Of a DNA stretch of 10,375 nucleotides, positions 1 through 6,419 are shown piece by piece. Every line of letters starts with the position of its first letter. The first letter of the stretch is position 1. Source of the DNA: JAOUEA01 sp040511595 (GTDB taxonomy: Bacteria > Actinomycetota > UBA4738 > HRBIN12); contig JBEVGU010000197.1 in the NCBI GenBank assembly GCA_040511595.1, positions 1 to 10,375 of the forward strand, given 5' to 3'. Both the position numbers and the translations under genes were made by a program. The notes under the pieces are model-generated. The model saw only the letters and a list, made by a program, of their open reading frames with translations. It was not told the origin of the DNA and ran no database searches.

Positions 1-48
1 CGAGCGGACCACTCCGGCGGACCGTTCACGAGGCGTATGATACAGTGA
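1..48 (+). CDS. Possible C-terminal end of an upstream gene (partial)
   Basis: Reading from base 1 gives 15 codons without interruption (residues RADHSGGPFTRRMIQ) and a TGA at 46-48. That stop overlaps the GTG start of the next gene in a GTGA arrangement, the same junction style used between several other genes here. From context one would expect the membrane permease of a corrinoid or iron-chelate importer. The short GGPF string recalls the tail of FecCD/BtuC permeases, but the usual hydrophobic run after it is missing. The other two forward frames are also open or nearly so, so this is only a plausible partial gene. Confidence 0.28.
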   Translation, partial: RADHSGGPFTRRMIQ

Positions 49-896
49 TTCACGTGACGACGACCGAGCCCGCGGTCGAAGTCCGCGACCTGAGCAAGAC
101 GTTCCGCACGGGATGGCCCCGACGGCGGCTGCAGCCCGCCCTCCGGGGCGTGTCGTTGGTCGTCCCGCGCGGCGCGATCTTCGGGGTCCTGGGGCCGAAT
201 GGCGCCGGCAAGACGACCCTCCTGCGCGCCGTCGCGGGCCTCGTCGAGCACCGAGGATCCGTCTCCCTCGACGGTTCCACGACGGCGGAGATGGGACGAC
301 GAGACCTGGCGGCGCGGGTGGCGATGGTGACGCAGAAGCCCATGGTGCCCGAGGGCACGGCCGTCACCGACTACGTGATGCTCGGACGGACGCCCCACAT
401 CAGCTACTTCGGCTCCATCGGGAGACGCGACCATGAGGTCGTGGACGAGGTGCTGCAGGCGCTCGACCTGCACGATGTCGCGCATCGACCTATGTCGTCG
501 TTGTCGGGCGGCGAGGCTCAGCGGGTGTTCGTGGCGAGGGCGCTAGCCCAGGAGCCTGCGGTGCTCCTCCTCGACGAACCGACCACCTCGCTCGACGTGG
601 GGCGCCAGCAGGACGTGCTCGAGCTGGTCGAGTCGCTCCGTCGCGAACGGGGCGTCACCGTCGTCTCAGCCCTGCACGATCTCTCGCTCGCGGGCCAGTT
701 CGCTGACCGGCTCCTCCTACTGCACGACGGCATCCAGGTCGCCGAGGGCCCTCCCGGCGACGTGCTCACCGAGCAAATCGTGCGGGCATTCTTCGGGGCA
801 TCGGTGAGGCTCGTGCCCGTCGACGGTTCCGGGCACGTCCTGGTGCCCGTCCGCCGTGCGAGGTCGGCGTCCCCGTCCGATGTCGTGCCGTCATGA
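45..896 (+). CDS. ABC transporter ATP-binding protein, BtuD/FecE type (probable corrinoid importer)
   Basis: This is a 283-residue ATPase of the importer class that pairs with BtuCD/FecCD permeases and energises uptake of corrinoids or iron chelates. The visible motifs are Walker A GPNGAGKTT (50-58), Q-loop Gln97, signature LSGGE (153-157), Walker B LLLDEP (174-179), the D-loop SLD just after it, and the switch His211. The GTG at 45 has GAGGCG nine bases upstream (30-35). A second GTG at 54 is possible. The stop overlaps the cobO start as ATGA, which places the gene in the cobalamin operon and makes a corrinoid the most likely substrate. Substrate cannot be read from an ATPase alone, so a siderophore role remains possible. 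The permease and binding protein would lie to the left of the window. Confidence 0.92.
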   Translation: MIHVTTTEPAVEVRDLSKTFRTGWPRRRLQPALRGVSLVVPRGAIFGVLGPNGAGKTTLLRAVAGLVEHRGSVSLDGSTTAEMGRRDLAARVAMVTQKPMVPEGTAVTDYVMLGRTPHISYFGSIGRRDHEVVDEVLQALDLHDVAHRPMSSLSGGEAQRVFVARALAQEPAVLLLDEPTTSLDVGRQQDVLELVESLRRERGVTVVSALHDLSLAGQFADRLLLLHDGIQVAEGPPGDVLTEQIVRAFFGASVRLVPVDGSGHVLVPVRRARSASPSDVVPS

Positions 897-1459
897 GCTC
901 GACGCCACCGATCGATGCTCCTGACACCGGCGAGCACCGGCACGCCCGGTCGCTGGTGCTCGTGAACACGGGCGACGGCAAGGGCAAGACCACTGCCGCG
1001 ATGGGGCTGGCGCTGCGCGCGCTCGCGCGCGACTGGGGCGTGCTCGTGGTGCAGTTCGTGAAGTCCGGCGAGTGGCGAGCGGGAGAGCACGAGATGCTCG
1101 AGCGGCTGGGCGCGGACTGGCTCGCCGTGGGGGACGGCTTCAGCTGGGACTCCGACGACCTCGAGGTGAGCGCCGAGCTCGCCCGCGAAGCTTGGAGGAC
1201 CGCATCCGCTGCCGTGGCGGCCGGCGAGCACGAAGTGGTGATCCTCGACGAGTTCACCTACCCGGTGAACTGGGGGTGGGTGCCGCTCGAGGACGCGCTG
1301 GCCGCCCTGTCGAGCAGGCCGCCGCACGTGAACGTGCTCGTGACGGGTCGCGACGCTCCGGCTGCGCTCGTCGAGCTCGCCGACACCGTCACAAACATGG
1401 CCAACGTGAAGCATGCGTTCGATGACGGGGTGCTCGCCCGCCGCGGGATCGACTTCTGA
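893..1459 (+). CDS. cobO: Corrinoid adenosyltransferase (CobO/BtuR/CobA family)
   Basis: This 188-residue enzyme transfers the adenosyl group of ATP to the reduced cobalt of cobyrinate diamide, cobinamide or cobalamin, in the cytoplasm. The family P-loop TGDGKGKTT lies at 26-34, with VVILDEFTY at 115-123, the VLVTGRDAP strand at 148-156, and the characteristic tail VKHAFDDGVLARRGIDF at 172-188. This tail closely resembles the end of Escherichia coli BtuR as I remember it. Length is close to the roughly 196 residues usual for the family. The ATG overlaps the stop of the ABC ATPase (ATGA), and its own stop shares one base with the next start (TGATG). No strong Shine-Dalgarno sequence is visible, which fits translational coupling. 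Function is near certain; whether it serves salvage or de novo synthesis cannot be decided here. Confidence 0.95.
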   Translation: MSSTPPIDAPDTGEHRHARSLVLVNTGDGKGKTTAAMGLALRALARDWGVLVVQFVKSGEWRAGEHEMLERLGADWLAVGDGFSWDSDDLEVSAELAREAWRTASAAVAAGEHEVVILDEFTYPVNWGWVPLEDALAALSSRPPHVNVLVTGRDAPAALVELADTVTNMANVKHAFDDGVLARRGIDF

Positions 1460-1998
1460 TGCCGGTCACGGTGATGACCGGCCCGGTCGCGAGCGGCAAG
1501 TCCCGGCTGGCCTCGAGCATGGCGGCGGCGTGGTCGGGGCCGGTCCTCGTCATCGCGACCGCCGAAGCTCGCGATGACGAGATGCGCGAGCGGATCGAAC
1601 GGCATCGCGAGGAGCGCCCCGGCGAGTGGAGGGTGCAGGAGGTGCCGATCGACCTGGTCGAGGCGATCGACGCTGCCGATCCCGAGGAGTTCGTCATAGT
1701 CGATTGCCTGACGCTCTGGACATCGAACCTGCTCGGCGCTGGCGTATCCGAGAGCGACATCGTGGATCGGGCGCGCATCGTCGCGAGGAAGGCGGCGGCT
1801 CGGAGGGCTCCCGTGGCCGTCGTCACCAACGAAGTGGGGTGGGGCATCGTGCCCGTCAACGACATGGCTCGCTCCTACCGCGACCTGCTCGGCACTGTGA
1901 ACGCGTCGTTCGTCGACGTCGCCGAGCGCGCGTTGCTCGTCGTCGCCGGGCGGGTGCTGCCCCTGCGGCCGGCGGATCCGTCGGAGCTCGTGCCGTGA
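1459..1998 (+). CDS. cobU: Adenosylcobinamide kinase / adenosylcobinamide-phosphate guanylyltransferase
   Basis: This 179-residue bifunctional CobU/CobP enzyme phosphorylates adenosylcobinamide and then transfers GMP to give adenosylcobinamide-GDP. The P-loop GPVASGKS lies at 8-15. The family block EARDDEM...RIERHREERPGEW (36-57) contains His49, the likely counterpart of the guanylylated histidine known from Salmonella CobU. That assignment is by alignment from memory. VIVDCLTLWTSNLL (79-92) and VTNEVGWGIVPVNDMARSYRD (122-142) are further hallmarks. The length matches the family, about 180 residues. The common GGARSGKS P-loop is altered to GPVASGKS, keeping the GKS core. The start shares one base with the cobO stop, and its own stop overlaps the cobT GTG as GTGA. 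Confidence 0.95.
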   Translation: MPVTVMTGPVASGKSRLASSMAAAWSGPVLVIATAEARDDEMRERIERHREERPGEWRVQEVPIDLVEAIDAADPEEFVIVDCLTLWTSNLLGAGVSESDIVDRARIVARKAAARRAPVAVVTNEVGWGIVPVNDMARSYRDLLGTVNASFVDVAERALLVVAGRVLPLRPADPSELVP

Positions 1999-2996
1999 CC
2001 GCGAACGCGCTCGAGGCCATGATCACGAGCGTTCCCGGTCCAGACCGGGTGGCAGCCGACGCCGTCCTGACCCGGGCCGGATCCGTGCTGCGACCGAGCG
2101 GCGCGCTGGCTCGGCTCGACCGCGTGGCCGCGTGGCTGGCCGGATGGCAGCGGACCGACCGGCCGCGCGTCGACCATCCGTGGGTCGTGGTCTTCGCCGG
2201 CGACCATGGCGTGGCCGCAGCCGGCGTGAGCGCATATCCGGCCGACGTCACGAAGGCGATGCTGGGCGCGTTCGATGCCGGCGTCGCCACCGCTCCGGCG
2301 ATGGCCCGGGCGCTCGGCGCGACGTTCACCGCGGTCGACGTGGGGGTGGGCGCGCCGACGGGCGACATCCGGTCGGAGCCCGCGCTCGACCCGGCGCGAT
2401 TCGAAGCGTGCGTGGCCGCGGGGCGGGACGCGACGCGATGCGCTGCGGACGACGGTGCAGAGCTGCTCGTCTTCGGCGAGATGGGCATCGGGAACACTAC
2501 TGCGGCGTCGGCCGTCTGCACGTCGATTTTCGGGGGGCCCGCGGCCGACTGGGTCGGTCGAGGCACCGGCGTTGATGACCGCGGGCTGGCCCGCAAGGTC
2601 GCGGCGGTGGAGGCGGCAAGGACGCGTGCGGCGGGACTCGGGTGGGCCGAGATCCTCCGCACGGCCGGCGGAGCCGAGCTCGTGGCCATCTCGGCCGCGA
2701 TCGCCGAGGCGCGGCTCAGGTCAATACCGGTCCTCCTTGACGGGTTCGTGGTGGGGGCGTCGGCGGCTCCCCTGCACATGGGGCGCCCCGATGCCCTCGA
2801 CCACTGCATCGCGGGGCACGTTTCCGCGGAGATCGGTCATGGTCTCCTCCTCGAGCGGCTCGGCTTGGAACCTCTGGTCGACCTCGGGCTGCGCCTCGGC
2901 GAGGCGAGCGGTGCGCTGGTGGCGCTCACGATCGTCAGGCTCGCGGCGGTCGCCGTGTGCGACGTCGCGACGTTCGACGAATGGGGCATGGCATGA
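1995..2996 (+). CDS. cobT: Nicotinate-nucleotide:dimethylbenzimidazole phosphoribosyltransferase
   Basis: This enzyme makes alpha-ribazole phosphate from a lower-ligand base and nicotinate mononucleotide, activating the nucleotide-loop arm of cobalamin. The protein has 333 residues. Motifs are FAGDHGV (67-73), GEMGIGNTT (161-169), GRGTGVDD (188-195), LDGFV (248-252), HVSAEIGH (275-282) and LGEASGA (301-307). Glu303 in the last block is the likely equivalent of the general-base glutamate of Salmonella CobT, inferred from motif position. I chose the GTG at 1995 because it forms a GTGA overlap with the cobU stop and places FAGDHGV at the usual distance from the N-terminus. The reading frame stays open far upstream inside cobU, but that extension is cobU in another frame. 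Lower-ligand base specificity cannot be read from the sequence. Confidence 0.95.
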   Translation: MTANALEAMITSVPGPDRVAADAVLTRAGSVLRPSGALARLDRVAAWLAGWQRTDRPRVDHPWVVVFAGDHGVAAAGVSAYPADVTKAMLGAFDAGVATAPAMARALGATFTAVDVGVGAPTGDIRSEPALDPARFEACVAAGRDATRCAADDGAELLVFGEMGIGNTTAASAVCTSIFGGPAADWVGRGTGVDDRGLARKVAAVEAARTRAAGLGWAEILRTAGGAELVAISAAIAEARLRSIPVLLDGFVVGASAAPLHMGRPDALDHCIAGHVSAEIGHGLLLERLGLEPLVDLGLRLGEASGALVALTIVRLAAVAVCDVATFDEWGMA

Positions 2997-3805
2997 CCGA
3001 GCCGGCGGCGCCTCGCCGATCCCACCGGCGGCGACGATCCCACCCGCGGCGCCTTCCTCGGAAGCACGGGCCCGCGGCCTGGGTCCGGCTCGCCGCCATC
3101 GCGATCCAGTTCCTGACCAGGCTGCCGGTCCGGGTGCGGTACTTCGAGGGCGGCCTGCGCCGAGCGGTGGGGTTCTTCCCGGCCGTGGGTGCCATCGTGG
3201 CGGCGATCGGGATCGGGGTCCGGTGGGCCCTCGGCGGCGTGATCGGAGAGGGACCGGCCACCGTGCTCGCCGTGGCCGCGATGGTCGTCTCGACCGGCGC
3301 CCTCCACGAGGACGGTCTAGCCGATGCCGCCGACGGTCTCTGGGGCGGTGCCACCCCAGAGGACCGGCTTCGCATCATGCGCGACAGCCGGCTCGGCACC
3401 TACGGCACGATCGCCCTGATCCTGCTCTTCGCGGCGAAGCTCGTCGTGCTCTGGCCCATGGATCTCGGAACGTTCGCGGCCGCCCTCGTGCCGGCCATGG
3501 TGTTGGGCCGCGCGTCGTCGCTCGTGCTCATGCGCCGGCTGCCGCCGGTGTCCGACAGCCTCGCCGCCCTCGCGGGGGCGCCCACCGCGGCGGGGTGGAT
3601 CGTCGCGGGGGCGACGTGCATCGTCGCCCTCGTCGGCTTCGGACGGTGGGCCGCCGTGCCACTCGCTCTCTCGCTGGCGATCACGGCCGGCGCTGAGGCC
3701 CTTGCCCGCAGGAAGATCGGCGGTCTGACCGGAGACGTGTTGGGGGCGACGAACCAGCTCGTGGAGCTGGGCGTGCTGCTCTCAGCCGCGGCGGTGCTCG
3801 GCTGA
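2993..3805 (+). CDS. cobS: Adenosylcobinamide-GDP ribazoletransferase (cobalamin synthase)
   Basis: This 270-residue integral membrane enzyme joins adenosylcobinamide-GDP to alpha-ribazole (or its phosphate), the assembly step of the cobalamin nucleotide loop. Family blocks are FLTRLPV (40-46), FFPAVGA (61-67), GALHEDGLADAADGLWGG (102-119) with its acidic, presumably metal-binding residues, MRDSRLGTYG (129-138), and LTGDVLGATNQLVE near the C-terminus (245-258). Several hydrophobic helices lie between them. The ATG at 2993 forms an ATGA overlap with the cobT stop; another in-frame start 36 bases upstream would lie inside cobT. Oddly, the first 27 residues are a strongly basic Arg/His-rich extension encoded in part by an 18-base tandem duplication. 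It is the last gene of the operon and faces a convergent gene. Confidence 0.95.
   Translation: MTEPAAPRRSHRRRRSHPRRLPRKHGPAAWVRLAAIAIQFLTRLPVRVRYFEGGLRRAVGFFPAVGAIVAAIGIGVRWALGGVIGEGPATVLAVAAMVVSTGALHEDGLADAADGLWGGATPEDRLRIMRDSRLGTYGTIALILLFAAKLVVLWPMDLGTFAAALVPAMVLGRASSLVLMRRLPPVSDSLAALAGAPTAAGWIVAGATCIVALVGFGRWAAVPLALSLAITAGAEALARRKIGGLTGDVLGATNQLVELGVLLSAAAVLG
3017..3051 (+). repeat. 18-base tandem duplication inside the start of cobS
   Basis: Two 17-base units, 3017-3033 (CGATCCCACCGGCGGCG) and 3035-3051 (CGATCCCACCCGCGGCG), differ at one position and are spaced with an 18-base period. The period is six codons, so the duplication stays in frame and encodes RSHRRR followed by RSHPRR (residues 9-20 of CobS). 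It looks like a replication-slippage expansion in a tolerant N-terminal segment. Confidence 0.8.
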
Positions 3806-3844
3806 ACCGGTGAGCCTAGCCGAGGCGGGGCGGCTCGTCCTCGG
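3797..3844. terminator. GC-rich inverted repeats between convergent genes, possible terminator
   Basis: The 74-base gap between cobS and the convergent minus-strand gene carries overlapping inverted repeats. CTCGGCT (3797-3803, spanning the last codons of cobS) pairs with AGCCGAG (3818-3824) around a 14-base loop. CCGAGG (3820-3825) can instead pair with CCTCGG (3839-3844). The two stems are mutually exclusive. Neither has a following T-run, so this is at best a non-canonical or bidirectional terminator. Confidence 0.3.
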
Positions 3845-3879
3845 ACCGCAGACCCGGATATGGGAGAGGCTCGGGTGCG

Positions 3880-4608
3880 TCAGCGAACGTCGTGGTGTCC
3901 CTCGAACACGATCGTCAGCACCTGATATCCATCGACGAAGCTCAGCGAACCGGGGACGAGCGGAGCACCGCCAGCCCGAGCATCAAACGTCAGCCAGCCG
4001 CCGACCTTGGCGCGCGGCGGAAGATTGCCCGTCTGGGGGATGTAGTTGGCGGCCGGAACGCCGCCCAGGGACCGGATATCGACCGGGCCGAAGGCGCTGC
4101 CGTCGCGGGCAGTCAGAACGAAGTCCCGGAGGTCGAACCGCCTGGCCTGTCCCGTTGCGTTCCGCAAGATCACGAAGAACAGCAGCACCTCATGGCCCCG
4201 CTCCGCAAGGAACCCGCAGCCCGTCAAGTAGGCACCGAGCGGACTCCTCCCCGACAGCGTGAACTCGTGAAGGCGGCAGCTGTAGCGCGGGGAAACGTCG
4301 TCCACTCCGAACGTGTACCGCTCGCCGATGGCCGGCTGTTGAACGTTGAAGGGTAGCGTGACGTGTGCGGGCGGGAGCGTGTCCGTCGGGCTTGCTGAAG
4401 GAGCGAACGAGGGGGATGGCGACTGGATGGCCGAGGGTGGCGCTGGCCCTAACGGCAGGGTGGCTGCGGCTCTGTCTTGCGACCGTCCGATGAAGTACCC
4501 GCCAATGCCGACAGCGATGAGAGCGATGGCGATCGCGACCCCTGCGAGAATCCGTCGGAGTCTCTGCCCGCGTCCCGATTCATCCACGGATCGAACCGGA
4601 CGATCCAT
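3880..4608 (-). CDS. Membrane-anchored extracytoplasmic protein, DUF4352-like domain
   Basis: This 242-residue protein has a short basic cytoplasmic start, one membrane helix (about 20-42, Gly/Ala/Ile-rich), then a Pro/Ser/Thr-rich linker (about 52-80) and a beta-rich domain (about 85-240). The domain includes LLFFVILRNATGQARRF (142-158), FVLTARDG (163-170) and LPPRAKVGGWLTFD (196-209). This layout resembles DUF4352/telokin-like extracellular domains, whose strands follow the same pattern. The resemblance is from memory of the family, not from a search. Cys111 and Cys131 could form an extracytoplasmic disulfide. There is no lipobox. An AAGGAG (4631-4636, minus sense) lies 22 bases upstream of the ATG, too far for a standard ribosome site, and no better in-frame start is seen. 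Base composition looks less GC-biased than its neighbours. Role unknown; possibly sensing, cell-wall or ligand binding. Confidence 0.7.
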   Translation of the reverse strand: MDRPVRSVDESGRGQRLRRILAGVAIAIALIAVGIGGYFIGRSQDRAAATLPLGPAPPSAIQSPSPSFAPSASPTDTLPPAHVTLPFNVQQPAIGERYTFGVDDVSPRYSCRLHEFTLSGRSPLGAYLTGCGFLAERGHEVLLFFVILRNATGQARRFDLRDFVLTARDGSAFGPVDIRSLGGVPAANYIPQTGNLPPRAKVGGWLTFDARAGGAPLVPGSLSFVDGYQVLTIVFEGHHDVR

Positions 4609-4710
4609 GAGACCGATCCGACGGGTCAGTCTCCTTCGAGAGCGAGGCCACGGCTCTCCCTCCTTCCGTCCAAGGTCGCGACCCGGGACTTGGGAAACCC
4701 GCCATATGCC

Positions 4711-5571
4711 TTACCCGAGCCTCGGGGGTTCTTCGCCTCCGGCTTCCCCCTGCAGGAAGCGCTCGATCTCGGACGCGAGCTCGTCGCCCGAGGGCACGTG
4801 CTCCTCGCCGGCGATGGTCTCGAGGCGGTCGAGGTACTCGCGGGCATCCTCGTCGCTTCCCACAGCGGAGTCGAGCCGTTCGCGTTGCGCGAGCGCTTCC
4901 TCCGGCAGCTCCCCGAGCGGCAGATCCACGCCGAGGTGGCGGCCAAGCTCCTCGAGCAGACCGATCGCGCCCGCAGCGAACGGGCCGCCCACGTAGTGGG
5001 GCACCTGCGCGTAGAAGCCCACGGTGGGGATGCCGGCGCCCGCGACGGCCATCTCGACCACCGATAGGGCCGCGGCGGGCACCCTGAGCAAGCCCTGCGG
5101 TCCCTGGTCGATATCGTCCCCGAGCAGCCCTTCCGACGAGGCGGTCCCGAACACGTGCACCGGTCGCGTGTGCGGCACGGCCGCGGGGATCGCGCCGAGC
5201 GAGATCCACCTGACGACGCCGAGTCGAACCGAGATCTCCATCACCTGTTCCGCCATCTCTCGCCACCGGAAATCGGGCTCGGGTCCGTGCAGCACGAGCA
5301 GGTCTCGCCCGCCTTCGGAGCGGCGCGCGATCGCGATCTCCGGCCACGCGAGGCTCGACAAGGTGCCGTCGACCACATCGAGCACGGGGCGTCGGGATCG
5401 GTAGTCGAACAACGCATCGGGGTCGGCCGTCGCGATGGTCTCGGCGCCATCGGCGAGGCGCGTGGCCGCAGTGGACGCCGCGGCCCCGGCATCGACCCAC
5501 CCGTCGAACCCCCCGATCAGCACGGGGGCCACGAAGGGAGGCAGCTCGTCACGGAGCCTGAACAGGGTCAC
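4711..5571 (-). CDS. PAC2 family protein (proteasome assembly chaperone-like)
   Basis: This 286-residue cytoplasmic protein belongs to the PAC2 family, which is common in Actinobacteria and often annotated as a proteasome assembly chaperone. Its biochemical role there is not firmly established. Diagnostic stretches are the N-terminal block PVLIGGFDGWVDAG (16-29), FDYRSRRPVLDVVDG (55-69), LLVLHGPEPDFRW (91-103), ISLGAIPAAVPHTRP (123-137), and the acidic C-terminal helix GDELASEIERFL (262-273). I prefer the GTG at 5571, which gives the family-like start TLFRLRDELP. A TTG 54 bases upstream (5625) would overlap the previous gene by 10 bases. A TATCCT hexamer six bases before the GTG would suit leaderless initiation. 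Neighbours are a tautomerase upstream and an anchored protein downstream; no proteasome or Pup gene is in the window. Confidence 0.86.
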   Translation of the reverse strand: MTLFRLRDELPPFVAPVLIGGFDGWVDAGAAASTAATRLADGAETIATADPDALFDYRSRRPVLDVVDGTLSSLAWPEIAIARRSEGGRDLLVLHGPEPDFRWREMAEQVMEISVRLGVVRWISLGAIPAAVPHTRPVHVFGTASSEGLLGDDIDQGPQGLLRVPAAALSVVEMAVAGAGIPTVGFYAQVPHYVGGPFAAGAIGLLEELGRHLGVDLPLGELPEEALAQRERLDSAVGSDEDAREYLDRLETIAGEEHVPSGDELASEIERFLQGEAGGEEPPRLG

Positions 5572-5583
5572 CTGCCCAGGATA
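5569..5583 (-). promoter_or_regulatory. Candidate -10 element and leaderless GTG start of the PAC2 gene
   Basis: On the minus strand TATCCT (5583-5578) is followed by six bases and then the GTG at 5571-5569. This is about the spacing expected if transcription starts at or next to the start codon. No purine-rich Shine-Dalgarno sequence is visible. No convincing -35 element is seen; GACCGC sits 17 bases upstream of the hexamer. Confidence 0.3.
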
Positions 5584-5615
5584 GGCTGCGACGCCGTTTC
5601 GCGGTCGGGTTCCCG

Positions 5616-5972
5616 TCAGCCCCAATACATCCGCTCTTGGTCCGCAGGCTCGAATCGGACAACGACGTTGCCCTCGGAGAGGCCGAACGCTCGGATCACG
5701 GCATCGCCCACCGCCTCGAGGAGGCTCCGAACGAGCTCGGGCCGACGGTTCGCGAACACGCGAACGAGCGCGGGGTGGGTCTCCTCCGGCTGCGTGGCCG
5801 GCGAGTCGTCACCTTCCGCATAGTGGCCCGATCCGATCGGATGGAAGATCGCCCACGTGCCCCGCGACTCCTCGTGCAGGAAGTCGGCCACGTCGACCGA
5901 CACCTGCCTCAGGGCGGACGGCACGTCGATCGAGGCCGCCTGAGGCAGAGCCCAGATCTCGATGATCGGCAC
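5616..5972 (-). CDS. Tautomerase superfamily protein
   Basis: This is a 118-residue small cytoplasmic protein. It begins Met-Pro-Ile-Ile-Glu, so removal of Met exposes an N-terminal proline, the catalytic residue of the 4-oxalocrotonate tautomerase/MIF superfamily. The length suits the MIF/CHMI-sized members with two beta-alpha-beta units rather than the roughly 62-residue 4-OT type. The second half (ALVRVFANRRPELVRSLLEA, then VVVRFEPADQERMYWG) has the helix-then-strand pattern expected. The GTG start at 5972 lies one base after the stop of the CMD-like gene, so the two are almost certainly cotranscribed and probably coupled. A weak G-run ahead of the start lies inside the end of the upstream gene. 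The partner suggests keto-enol or isomerase chemistry on a ring-derived acid, but the substrate is unknown. Confidence 0.78.
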   Translation of the reverse strand: MPIIEIWALPQAASIDVPSALRQVSVDVADFLHEESRGTWAIFHPIGSGHYAEGDDSPATQPEETHPALVRVFANRRPELVRSLLEAVGDAVIRAFGLSEGNVVVRFEPADQERMYWG

Positions 5973-5973
5973 G

Positions 5974-6366
5974 TCAAGCCCCCGAACGATCGCCGGCCTC
6001 TCGGGAGGCGTCGTGTTCGGTTGCCACGGTCCTGAGGGTGGCCATCGCGTTCATCGCCGGCGGGAACCCCGCGATCGTGGCGGTCTGCAGGATCACCTCG
6101 CGGAGCTCTTCGACCGTGAGCCCTGCCTTGAGCGAGGCGCGAAGGTGCTGGGGAAGCTGCGACGAACGACCGAGCGCCACCAGCGCGGTGACCGCGGCGA
6201 TCTCGCGGTCTCGCAGGGTCAGCCCCGGTCGCGAGTACACGTCCGCGTACACGGTCTCGACGATGAGCCTTCCGAGGTCTCCCAGCCCCTCGACGGCCGC
6301 GAGCGCCTTCTCGTCGTGCACCTCCAGGAACCGTTCCCGACCTCGTTCGTACCGCTCCTGGGCCAC
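5974..6366 (-). CDS. Carboxymuconolactone decarboxylase (CMD) family protein
   Basis: This is a 130-residue all-helical protein of the CMD family. VETVYADVYSRPGLTLRDREIAAV (36-59) is followed by the core SSQLPQHLRASLKAGLTVEELREVI (68-92) with the conserved His74, then AGFPPAMNAM (99-108). It lacks the CxxC pair of AhpD-like peroxidase-linked members, so it belongs with the gamma-CMD-like group that acts on lactones or is of unknown role. I chose the GTG at 6366 because GGGGGA (6371-6376, minus sense) sits four bases upstream and no other start codon lies in frame nearby. The frame stays open upstream into the divergent methyltransferase gene, which is antisense shadow. It is the first gene of the minus-strand cluster and abuts the tautomerase gene. 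Confidence 0.85.
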   Translation of the reverse strand: MAQERYERGRERFLEVHDEKALAAVEGLGDLGRLIVETVYADVYSRPGLTLRDREIAAVTALVALGRSSQLPQHLRASLKAGLTVEELREVILQTATIAGFPPAMNAMATLRTVATEHDASREAGDRSGA

Positions 6367-6419
6367 GATGTCCCCCGCGTGTCGCTCGGAGCCGACACCG
6401 TATCGCTCCTGGGCGTCGA
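6349..6419 (-). repeat. Imperfect 20-base direct repeat, 51 bases apart, at the CMD gene start
   Basis: Plus-strand bases 6349-6368 (GTACCGCTCCTGGGCCACGA) and 6400-6419 (GTATCGCTCCTGGGCGTCGA) match at 17 of 20 positions. The offset of 51 bases equals 17 codons, so on the minus strand both copies read in the CMD frame as AQERY. The right copy lies upstream of the chosen start. Confidence 0.75.

Noticed and set aside
1..44. A cobalamin riboswitch ahead of the operon
   Set aside because: Only 44 bases precede the ATPase gene and they appear to be coding. Any riboswitch would lie outside the window.
1009..1030. A run of alternating GC dinucleotides in cobO, considered as a possible Z-DNA or recombination site
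   Set aside because: It encodes the ordinary family sequence LALRALARDWG and is explained by GC-rich codon choice.
2275..3696. A 473-codon plus-strand open frame spanning cobT and cobS
   Set aside because: Arg/Ser/Pro-rich shadow of two confidently identified enzymes.
3810..4356. Overlapping plus-strand open frames opposite the anchored DUF4352-like gene
   Set aside because: Their translations lack domains, helices or ribosome sites. The minus-strand frame has an ordered helix, linker and beta-domain structure.
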